Source of the DNA: Bacillota bacterium
Lineage (GTDB): Bacteria; Bacillota; Sulfobacillia; JACIYH01
NCBI GenBank assembly: GCA_030019365.1
Contig: JASEFA010000005.1
Coordinates: 62,001 to 126,000, forward strand
Reading direction: 5' to 3'
Length of the DNA: 64,000 bases
Part shown: in pieces, positions 52,176 to 60,237 of the stretch
Numbering within the stretch: position 1 is the first letter of the stretch
How the letters are laid out: each line of letters begins with the position of its first letter
Notes under the pieces: generated by a model
Seen by the model: only the letters and a program-made list of their open reading frames with translations
Database searches by the model: none
What the model was told of the DNA's origin: nothing
Translations under genes and position numbers: made by a program

Positions 52176-52667
52176 ATGACGCCCTGTAGCCACACCCACG
52201 ACGTGAAACGGGTGCTGGCGCGGCTGCCCGCATACGCCCGCCTGGCCTGGGCCCTGTGGAGGGATGGCCGCCTGGGAAGAAGCCAGAAGGCTTTGCTGGC
52301 TCTGGCGGTCGGCTACAGCGTCTCGCCCGTGGATCTCATCCCCGGCTTCATCCCGGTGGTGGGCCAGATGGATGATTTCCTGGTGTTGCTGGCCGCCATC
52401 CGGCGTTCCCTGCGCCGTCTTCCCGCGCAGGAGCGGGAGCGGCTCCTGGCTGCGGTCGGTATCACCTCTGAGGACGTTGACGCTGACTACCTCCTCGTCC
52501 GGGCCGCGGTCCATTCTCTCATACGTCGCGCCGTGCGGCTGGGAGGGCGGACGGCAGGGACGGCGTTGCGAGCCTGTGTGCGAACGGGATATCGGGGCCT
52601 GAGCGCTCTTATGGACCGGTTTACTTCCCACGGGGGAACCGTTCGATCTCGGGGCCGGCGGGGATGA
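52176..52667 (+). CDS. DUF1232 (YkvA-like) membrane protein
   Basis: 163 residues from an ATG at 52176 with AAAGGAG seven bases upstream. The DUF1232 core is KALLALAVGYSVSPVDLIPG followed by FIPVVGQMDDFLVLLAAI at ~45-85; the family is small membrane-associated proteins of unknown role. The C-terminal half is Arg-rich and helical. Its 3' end overlaps a decayed regulator on the other strand. Confidence 0.88.
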   Translation: MTPCSHTHDVKRVLARLPAYARLAWALWRDGRLGRSQKALLALAVGYSVSPVDLIPGFIPVVGQMDDFLVLLAAIRRSLRRLPAQERERLLAAVGITSEDVDADYLLVRAAVHSLIRRAVRLGGRTAGTALRACVRTGYRGLSALMDRFTSHGGTVRSRGRRG

Positions 52668-52833
52668 GCCCCCGCCGCCACGCGTATACGGCAGCCTGAG
52701 TGCGGTCGGCCAGGTGCAGCTTGGCCAGGATGTTGCTTACGTGGGTCTTGACCGTCTGCTCCCCGATGAACAGTTCACAAGCGGCCAAATTCTCGCCGCT
52801 CTCGTAGGAAATGGGTGGTGATTCTTTCGACAC
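52621..52833 (-). pseudogene. LuxR/NarL-type response regulator, only the HTH end left
   Basis: The C-terminal ~55 residues of a NarL-type output domain remain: FIGEQTVKTHVSNILAKLHL then ADRTQAAVYAWRRGLIP. The sequence before is unrelated, and no receiver domain is found upstream on that strand. Confidence 0.8.
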
Positions 52834-53009
52834 ATGCCGGGTGTCAGGTGGCCTACCGCGACGTGGTGCTCCCCTGCCCGTGTGCCACCGTCACATAAGT
52901 CGTTGTTTTCCTGCGTTATGCAACCGGCTTGACTCAGGGAACTCCCCCGGACGTCTGCCGGGATACCGTTCTGGATAATCTTTCGCCACTTGCGCGCGCC
53001 GGGAGCGGC

Positions 53010-53275
53010 GAAAAAATCGCCGCTTGGCCTGCTCATCGGCGACGGTATGGGGTATGCGCAGATGACCCTGGCCTGCGTGGTCAGGGGAGGCGCATCACCC
53101 ACGCTACCCCGGCCGCTTTCGCGGCGCACATAGAAAACCGCGACCTTGAGAACGAGATTGCCGTGCAGTTGCTGGATCACCGCGTGGACGTGCTGCTGGC
53201 TGCGCGGCATTATCCGCGACCCGCGGAGGATTTCGCAGCAGCTCGTGGAGGAAGTAGCGGGGCTGATTCGTAAAC
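53010..53275 (+). pseudogene. Alkaline phosphatase remnant
   Basis: One frame has LGLLIGDGMGYAQMTLAC, the metal-binding N-terminus of alkaline phosphatases. The next frame has ITHATPAAFAAHIENRDLEN and EIAVQLLDHRVDVLLAA, which in the family stands about 90 residues later. The catalytic-serine segment between them is deleted and the rest is missing. The stretch 52834-53009 holds nothing recognised. Confidence 0.65.
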
Positions 53276-53363
53276 CGGGTGCGGGAGCAGCCTGGAGATC
53301 GTGGCAAGAGCGAACTGGGATGGGGCCGTCTGCGGACCAAATACGTGCCCAGGCTTCCGGAGA

Positions 53364-54275
53364 TCACTGTCCCCACTGCCTGCCACCCGCCCGGGACGGG
53401 CCGGTAGCTGACAGCAGGCACGCGCACTCCTGCAGGAAGCGCGTCACCTCCTCAGGGCCCCTGAGCCGGTAGGCGGCCCCGGTGGGGCCGGGTCCCACCT
53501 TGATGGTGACGGCGCGACGACCCAGGGATTCGAAGGCATCCTCGTCGGTGAGGTCGTCCCCGATGTATACGGGAAGCACCCGCCCGCTCCATTCTCCACC
53601 GTAGGTTTTCTCCAGCAACCACCGTACGGCTTTGCCCTTGTCCCAGGGGAGCTGGGGGCGGAGTTCCAGCATCCAGTGACCGGGCTGGAGGCGGAGCGAC
53701 GGGAACCTCGCCGCCACGTCTTGCACGGTGGCGATCACGTGCGGGCGCAAGTGGCGGGCGACCTGGCGGTAGTGTACGGCCACAGAGAGCCCCTTGTCCT
53801 CCAGCAGGCATCCCGGCACCGTCGCCAGATCCCGGCGCAGGGCGGCCAGTGCTGTTCTCACGGCGGGCACGGCCTCCTGGGCGCCGGCCGGGTACACCAG
53901 CTCCTCGGCGCCGGCCGGGCACGCCCGCCCATCCACGCCGGCCGGGTGCTCTCCGCGGTCCGGGCGGGGGGCAGGCCACCTGATTTCCAGGCCATGGACT
54001 CCCGCGTATCCGATGTCGGGCAGGCCCACCATGCCCAGGGCATCCTGTGCCCTGCGGCCGGTGACCACCCAGATGAGGCAGCGCGGGAGCGAACGGAGAG
54101 ATTCCAGCACCCTGCGGGTGTCCCCGGGCAGGCGGGCCCGTTCGGGCGAAGGGGCAAGAGGAGCCAGAGTGCCGTCCAGGTCCTGGAACAGTGCCAGGTC
54201 GAGCCCGGCCGCCAGTGCTCCTCTGATGCGCCGCCAGCACTCGTCGCCGGGCGGGGTGCTACACCTTGCCATCAA
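53364..54275 (-). CDS. otsB: Trehalose-6-phosphate phosphatase
   Basis: 303 residues. HAD phosphatase: motif I FQDLDGTLAPL with the nucleophile Asp, motif II VVTGR, and motif IV IGDDLTDEDAFESL near residue 245, which is characteristic of OtsB. It dephosphorylates trehalose-6-phosphate to trehalose. A repeated Pro/Ala/Gly-rich insert (HPAGVDG, YPAGAQE) lies in the cap region at ~115-135. It follows otsA on the same strand. Confidence 0.93.
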   Translation of the reverse strand: MMARCSTPPGDECWRRIRGALAAGLDLALFQDLDGTLAPLAPSPERARLPGDTRRVLESLRSLPRCLIWVVTGRRAQDALGMVGLPDIGYAGVHGLEIRWPAPRPDRGEHPAGVDGRACPAGAEELVYPAGAQEAVPAVRTALAALRRDLATVPGCLLEDKGLSVAVHYRQVARHLRPHVIATVQDVAARFPSLRLQPGHWMLELRPQLPWDKGKAVRWLLEKTYGGEWSGRVLPVYIGDDLTDEDAFESLGRRAVTIKVGPGPTGAAYRLRGPEEVTRFLQECACLLSATGPSRAGGRQWGQ

Positions 54276-54366
54276 CCCGACACCTTCGTCGGCCGGGATG
54301 CGGATACAGGGGTTCGCGGGCGGCGTGGTACCACCGCGGGCGCCCGCCGCCGGCGCGGTATCACGG

Positions 54367-56019
54367 TCACGGGTGGCTCCTTCGGGGTCCCACCGACCAG
54401 CCCGAGGCGCACGGGGCGGCGAGCAAAGGGCGGTGTCCCCGATGGATTCGCAGCGGCCCCGCCGCAGGCAGCGAAGCGAGGGCGGCGAGGAAATCGGCTA
54501 CCCAGCGGTAGATATTGTGTTCCCGCACGTAGTCCTGAAGTGCGGCCATACGCCGGCGCCGTTCCTCCGGCGGCATCTCCACGGCCGTGCGGATGGCAGC
54601 CGCGAACCCCACCGGGTCCAGGGGATTGATGGGCACCGCTTGCTCTAGCTCCCCGGCTGCCCCGGCCGTCCTGCTGAGCAGGAGCACGCCGTCGGGATGC
54701 GCGCGCGCGGCCACGAATTCCTTGGCCACCAGATTCATGCCGTCGTACACGGACGACACGATGGCGAAGTCCGCCAGCCGGTAGAGGCCGGCCAGGGTGG
54801 TGTGGCCCACCTTATGGTCGATAGAGTGCACGGGCTGCCAGCGCTCGGTGGCATGACGGGAGTTTACCTGCGCGACCGCCGCAAGCACCTCAGAGCGAAG
54901 CCGCCGGTAATCCGGTATGCCTGTACGGCTGGGTGCCACCACCTGGATGACGGTTACCCTTTCCCGGTAGTGGGGGTTATCGGCGAAGAAGCGATCGACG
55001 GCCGCCAGCCTTTCCAGGATGCCCTTGGTGTAGTCCAGCCTGTCGACCGCTACTCCCAGCACCAGGCGGGATGCGGATTCCGGTCCGGGCAGGTAAATGC
55101 CTGATGGGCGGGCCTGCAACTCCAGGCGGCGGAGGAGGCGGCGGGCGGCCATCAGGGCCTCCGGTGAGATGGCCAGTTGCGCGAAGGTGTCGAAGTCGAT
55201 GCTGATGGGGAAGGCCCCCACCGCCACCGGTCTGTCGCGCCACACCACCTCGCCCACCCGCCAGGCCCGGGCGGATTCTTCCTGGTGCTCCTCGTACGTC
55301 ACCCGGCACGTCCCCGCCAGCTCCCTCTCGCAGCACTCCAGAAATTGCCTGGCGTATTCGGGGGTCTGAAAGCCGACGAGGTCGCAACCCAGCAGGCCCT
55401 TGATGATCTGCGAGGCCTGGGGGCAGAAGCGGAAGGCGGCATGGGGCGGCCAGGGTATGTGCCAGAAGGAGGATATGAGGGTGCCGGGACGCCGGGCCCG
55501 CAGGAACAGCGGAACCAGGGCCAGCTGGTAATCGTGGACCCAGACCACGTCCGCTGGGTCGGCCATGTGTGCTGCTTCGCGGGCGAAGCGGAGGTTGACC
55601 CGGGCGTAGTCTTTCCAGAAGGACTCGCGGAGGTCAAGACGCTCGATGAGCAGGTGACAGAGGGGCCAGAGCACCCGGTTGGAAAACCCCTCGTAGTAGC
55701 CCCGAACCTGGCTGTTGCTCAGCCATACGCGCTTGAGTTGGTAGCGCGGGTCCTCGGGAGGGACCCAGGTAGTGCCTGCGGGTGCTACCACCCGGTCGGC
55801 ATTACCGCTACCCCACGCCACCCACGTTCCCCCCAGGCCCTGCATCACCGGATCCAGCGCGGCGGTAAGGCCGCCCGCCGGGCGGTCTACCTTTATGGCC
55901 GCATCGTGCCTTACGTGCTGGTACGGCTCCCGGTTGGACACCACCACCAGGCTCCTGCCGGGCAGGACTCGTCGGAACAGGTTCTGGACCCGTTCTGCAT
56001 TCCAGCGTTCCGACGCCAT
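54367..56019 (-). CDS. otsA: Trehalose-6-phosphate synthase
   Basis: 550 residues, GT20 family, from an ATG at 56019 with GGAGGT upstream. Conserved sites: VVSNREPY and RPAGGLTAAL near the N-terminus, WVHDYQLALVP, SSFWHIPWPP, GVDRLDYTKG-like segment (VAVDRLDYTKGILERL) and VSSVYDGMNLVAKEFVA. It transfers glucose from UDP- or ADP-glucose to glucose-6-phosphate. The product goes to OtsB next door for osmo- or heat protection. The last ~25 residues are not conserved. Confidence 0.96.
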   Translation of the reverse strand: MASERWNAERVQNLFRRVLPGRSLVVVSNREPYQHVRHDAAIKVDRPAGGLTAALDPVMQGLGGTWVAWGSGNADRVVAPAGTTWVPPEDPRYQLKRVWLSNSQVRGYYEGFSNRVLWPLCHLLIERLDLRESFWKDYARVNLRFAREAAHMADPADVVWVHDYQLALVPLFLRARRPGTLISSFWHIPWPPHAAFRFCPQASQIIKGLLGCDLVGFQTPEYARQFLECCERELAGTCRVTYEEHQEESARAWRVGEVVWRDRPVAVGAFPISIDFDTFAQLAISPEALMAARRLLRRLELQARPSGIYLPGPESASRLVLGVAVDRLDYTKGILERLAAVDRFFADNPHYRERVTVIQVVAPSRTGIPDYRRLRSEVLAAVAQVNSRHATERWQPVHSIDHKVGHTTLAGLYRLADFAIVSSVYDGMNLVAKEFVAARAHPDGVLLLSRTAGAAGELEQAVPINPLDPVGFAAAIRTAVEMPPEERRRRMAALQDYVREHNIYRWVADFLAALASLPAAGPLRIHRGHRPLLAAPCASGWSVGPRRSHP

Positions 56020-56145
56020 TGCCCACCTCCCGTGATTTGTTTCTCTGGTAATTGTCGCCCACGGGAAGCCGACTTGTCAAGCCTTGCCAGGAGTTGGGCA
56101 TCGACGGCCCACACACCGGGCGGGAGTGACGGGCGGGCGGAGCGT

Positions 56146-57261
56146 CTACTCGGCGGCCAGGCCCACCTCGGCGGCGTAGCCCATGATTCGTTCCAGGGTG
56201 CGCTCGCGCACGCGGCTGATCTTCTCGAAGTCCATGCAGGGAACGTAGTAGGCCTCCATGAGGTCGTGGCTGGCCTTGGCGTTATGGATGCAGGCGATAC
56301 CCTGGGCGAAGAGCTGACCGAACAGCCGCTCGGCGTCGTTCATGGCAGCCTGGTTGCGGGCCACGATCTTCTGGTCGAGGCATTCGTTCATTTCCACGAT
56401 GATGTCCTCCGGAGCGGGCCGCCAGGTGTGGGGCTCGATGGACTTGGTGAGGGCGACGCCCAGGGCGGGGATCACCACGTGCTCCACCTTTTCGGGGTTG
56501 AGGGGGCAGTGGTAGAGCCCGGTGTCCAGGCCGCGCTCGAGGGCGGCGGTGGCGATCTTCTTGAGCAGGTACGACTTGCCCGTGCCCGGTTCTCCCTGAA
56601 TTACGTACTTGCGGGGCATGGGCCCGATGATGGTGTCCACGTAGTTCATGAGGCCGTCGGGGGTGATGGCGGAGGCGAAGAGGTGGCGGTCGCGACCCAG
56701 CCTGGGAGCGATAGGCCGGGAGTTCAGGACCTCGTCGACGAGGGCGGCGGCCTTCTGGTTGGCCAGGGCGTAGTCCATGGCCTGGCGATTGAGGGTTTCC
56801 CAGTCGTCGTAGACCACCTGGGCGGCCTTGAGGAAGCGGTAGGCGCGGGCGAAGCATCGGCTCACTTCCGCGTTGGCCTCCATGATCTCCTTGCGGCGCG
56901 CCCGCAGGCCGTTTTCGTCCCAGTAGTCCCCCAGGTGGATGATTTCGTCGACGGCACCCGGCACCTTGGGGTCCACGACGTGGGGAGCGGTGCCGTCGAT
57001 TAGCGCCACTTTGATGGCGGGGATGTACAGGCCGTCCAGGGAGTTGTTGTCCGACGAGCAGTGATGGAACTCGATGTCGATGCCCCGGCCCACCAGGGCT
57101 TCACCAATGCCCCGGATGAAGGTGGACTTTCCTACACCGGGGCCACCTTTGATGACGAATATGCGGGTGGCGTCGAGGGGCGCGATATAGTCGTAGAAGG
57201 AAAAGAATCCGACGGAAGTGTTTCCCCCCGGAAACACCCGCTTTATGTGGCCACGCTTCAT
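56146..57261 (-). CDS. ATPase with two P-loops (PRK06851-like family)
   Basis: 371 residues from an ATG at 57261 with AAGGGAG upstream. Two nucleotide-binding loops: IKGGPGVGKSTFIRG near residue 40 and IQGEPGTGKSYLLKK near residue 225. The halves are similar in order (DNNSLDGLYIPAIKVALIDG against EKVEHVVIPALGVALT), so it arose by duplication. The family is found in Bacillota and has no established function. It stands alone between otsA and the helicase gene. Confidence 0.85.
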   Translation of the reverse strand: MKRGHIKRVFPGGNTSVGFFSFYDYIAPLDATRIFVIKGGPGVGKSTFIRGIGEALVGRGIDIEFHHCSSDNNSLDGLYIPAIKVALIDGTAPHVVDPKVPGAVDEIIHLGDYWDENGLRARRKEIMEANAEVSRCFARAYRFLKAAQVVYDDWETLNRQAMDYALANQKAAALVDEVLNSRPIAPRLGRDRHLFASAITPDGLMNYVDTIIGPMPRKYVIQGEPGTGKSYLLKKIATAALERGLDTGLYHCPLNPEKVEHVVIPALGVALTKSIEPHTWRPAPEDIIVEMNECLDQKIVARNQAAMNDAERLFGQLFAQGIACIHNAKASHDLMEAYYVPCMDFEKISRVRERTLERIMGYAAEVGLAAE

Positions 57262-57454
57262 TACCGCCATCTCCCTTCCCTGCGAACGGGGTTCGTTTGT
57301 GAGTGTGGGGTGATTGGGTTCCCCCGTCCCAGGCTATGGATGTGGTACCCCATCGGGTGCATGTCCTTCTGCCGCGTCCTTGCGCGCGGGGGGGACCCCG
57401 CGCTGGCCGGGGCTGAAGATGGCCGGGGCCGGGCCCGTGTGCTAAACTAGGGTC

Positions 57455-59709
57455 ATGAGTGCAAGGCAGGACTTCAAACGAGGCCGGGGCCTGGGGCGGG
57501 TGGAATTCCCGCCGCCCCTGGCCCCCGGTCAGCTTGACGACTTCCAAAGGGAGGCCATTGACCACCTGCTGGCCGGGCAGGACGTGCTGGTATACGCGCC
57601 CACCGGGAGCGGAAAGACCCGCATCGCCGAGGAGTTTGCCGCCTGGCTCCTCGAGCGGGGGCGGGGGATGGGGTACACCGCTCCCTTGAAGGCCATATCC
57701 AATCAGAAGTTCCGGGATTTCGTGGAGCTGTTTGGCGAGCAACGCGTGGGCCTGCTGACTGGGGACATCTCCATCAACCCCGGGGCGCCCCTGCTGGTCA
57801 TGACCACCGAGATTTTCCGCAACCGCTGTCTCACCGAGCCCGCCATGCTCTCGGGGATGGCCTGCGTCGTGCTGGACGAGATCCATTACCTGGGTGACGA
57901 GCAGAGGGGGACGGTGTGGGAAGAGAGTGTCATCTTCTGCCCGGACCACCTGGTGATCCTGGGGCTTTCGGCCACCGTCTCCAATGCGGGTGAGCTGGCG
58001 GAGTGGATGGGGGGAGTGCGCGCCCGCCCGGTACACGTGGTTTACGAGAGCAGGCGCCCGGTGCCGTTGGAGTTCCGCTGGATCCTGCCCGACGGACGGG
58101 TGGTGGAGGAGGCGAAGGCCCGCGACGCTGCCAGGTTGCTGGGCAGGGGCAGGGCACGCCGGCCGCGGCAGCCGGGGTGGGGCGGAATCCGGGAAGACCA
58201 CGAAGAGCTCGAGCGCGGGGGCCGGGGCGCACGGGGCTGTCACAGGGGTGGCTCCTGGCCGGGGGAGGCAGAAGACCTGCTGTGAGCGAGAAGCGAGCGG
58301 CGCTAGCGGTGCCTCTGCGGAGCGACGCACCCGACCCGGGTGCGGTGCTGGAAGCCATCGCGACTGCGGGGGGGCATTTCCCCCTTTTGTATTTCGTCTT
58401 CAGCCGCCGGCAGACCGAGGAGATGGCGGAGCAGGTTGCGCAAAACTGGGATTTCCTTCTACCCGACGAGAAACGCCGGGTGGGGGCGGAGATCAAGGAG
58501 GCGCGCGATGCCTATCCGGGCCTCCTGAACCTGCCGGGGCGGCGCACCCTGCTGCGCGTGCTGGTCCAGGGCATCGCCTACCACCACGCCGGCCTGGCCC
58601 CGCAGCTCAAGTTGCTGGTAGAGAGGCTGTACTGTCAGGGTCTGGTGCGGGTGGTGTTCTGCACGGAGACCTTCGCGGCGGGGGTGAACTACCCCGCGGC
58701 TTCCGCCGTCTTCCACGCCTGCCGCAAGTGGGACGGGCGAGACTTCCGCATGCTGCGGGCGCGTGAGTTCTTTCAGATGGCGGGTAGGGCCGGGCGGCGC
58801 GGATACGACCCCGTGGGATGGGTGTACGTGCGCGTTCCCGCCCATCGCCCGGACGAGGCCGGTTTCTACCGGGAACAGGCGGTGGAGCCGGTGGAGAGCA
58901 CCTTCACCGTGTCGCCGGCCACCGTGCTCAACATGTGGCAGTGGGGGGACGAGAGTCTGGTCGACCGCTTTCTGGAAAGGAGCCTGCTTTCGTTCCGGGC
59001 CCATCGCCAGATGGAGTCCGCCGGGCGGGAGATGGAAATGCTGAGGAATCAGCTCCGGGCCGGGCTCCTGCCGGGGAGGAAGGCGAAGGCCGCCCAGCGG
59101 CGCATCCGCCACCTGGGCCGGCGGGTGGAGGAGCTGACCGGGGTGGCCCGGGGCCCGCGGCGACAGTTCCAGGCCCTGGTGGACGTGCTGGGCAGGCTGG
59201 GTTACCTGGGGCGGGATGGTCTCCGTCCCCCGGGCCTGTTTGCCGCCCGGCTGCGCTACCAGGAGATCCTGGTCACCGAGATGGCTTTCCGGGGCCTGCT
59301 CACCGGGCCGCCTGCGGCAGAGGTGGCCGCCATCCTGGCCGGGGTGGACTACGAGCCCGGCCGCTACCCGGCCGTGGAACCCGTGCACCTCCGCGCGATG
59401 GCCGCGGTGCGCCGGCTGCAGGAGGTTCTGGTGCGCAGGGGGGTACCGCCCGATTTCTGCCGGTGGCACCCCGAGCCCTGCCTGCTGGCCTACCGCTGGT
59501 ACCAGGGATGCTCCTTCGCCGACCTGCTCGGCCTCACCACCCTGCAGGAGGGCGACGTCATCTCCATCCTGCGCCGGGAAATTGACCTCTTGCGGCAGCT
59601 GGAGGACGCCGCGATTCCCGGCGGGGAGGAACCGGTGGGGCGGCTGAGGGAGAGGGTGAGCCACATCCGGGCTCGCCTGGATCGGGACGAGGTCGAGGCC
59701 ATCGTCTGA
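57455..59709 (+). pseudogene. Ski2/Mtr4-like DEAD-box RNA helicase, frameshifted
   Basis: First part 57455-58285: FQREAIDHLLAGQDVLV, Walker A APTGSGKTRIAEEF, DEIHYLGDEQRG, LSATVSNAGELAEWMG. Near 58265 the frame changes by one base. The rest (AVSEKRAALAVPLRSDAPDP onward to 59709) has HAGLAPQLKLLVERL, FCTETFAAGVNYPA and motif VI QMAGRAGRRGYD, plus the DSHCT-like end. Together they make a normal ~750-residue enzyme. The break is in a variable spot, so two polypeptides, programmed shifting, decay or an assembly indel are all possible. A TGC-TAAACT extended -10 seven bases before the ATG suggests a leaderless message. Confidence 0.85.
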
Positions 59710-59794
59710 TGCGATGCGCGCGCCCCGACCCACGCTGGCATACTCCTCGTAGCGCTGGCGCGTGGTGTTGGGCAGGCCTGAGCCGGCAGGTGGC

Positions 59795-59822
59795 TTGACA
59801 ATCGTGCCGTGAGGACTAAAAT
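59795..59822 (+). promoter_or_regulatory. Promoter of the FmdB-type gene
   Basis: Perfect TTGACA (59795-59800), a 16-base spacer and TAAAAT (59817-59822), 28 bases before the FmdB start. Confidence 0.7.
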
Positions 59823-59849
59823 CGATAACGATTGAGGAGGTGTGGGGCG

Positions 59850-60095
59850 GTGCCGGTATACGAGTACGAGTGCGAGCATTGTGGCACCTTCGAGGTTTAC
59901 CGCAGCATTACCGCCGAGCCCCTCGAGGAGTGTCCACAATGCGGGGGGAAGGTGCGCAAGCTCATCAGTCGTCACGTGAGCATCATCTTCAAGGGGTCGG
60001 GGTTCCACACCACCGACTACCGCAGTGAAGAATACCGCAAGCGGGAAAAGGAAGAGAAGAGTCAGGCCAAAGACAGCACGGCTGCCAGTTCCTGA
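59850..60095 (+). CDS. FmdB-type zinc ribbon protein
   Basis: 81 residues from a GTG at 59850 with GAGGAGG upstream. PVYEYECEHCGTFEVYRSI and CPQCGGKVRKLIS give the CxxC-CxxC zinc ribbon of the FmdB/CxxC_CxxC_SSSS family; SIIFKGSGFHTTDYRS is its usual middle. The tail is Lys/Glu-rich. These proteins are called putative regulators, but no function is proven. Confidence 0.92.
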   Translation: MPVYEYECEHCGTFEVYRSITAEPLEECPQCGGKVRKLISRHVSIIFKGSGFHTTDYRSEEYRKREKEEKSQAKDSTAASS

Positions 60096-60237
60096 CCGGG
60101 GTGCCTCCGGGTGCGGCACTCCCGGGCAGGGCGGCGCCTGGTGCGACGTCCCGAGGAAGGATTGGCCGGGCGGGGCGAGAAGGTGAGATAGTATCCACGG
60201 CCACGACGGGATGTGCCGAACGAAGGGAGGAGCCAAC

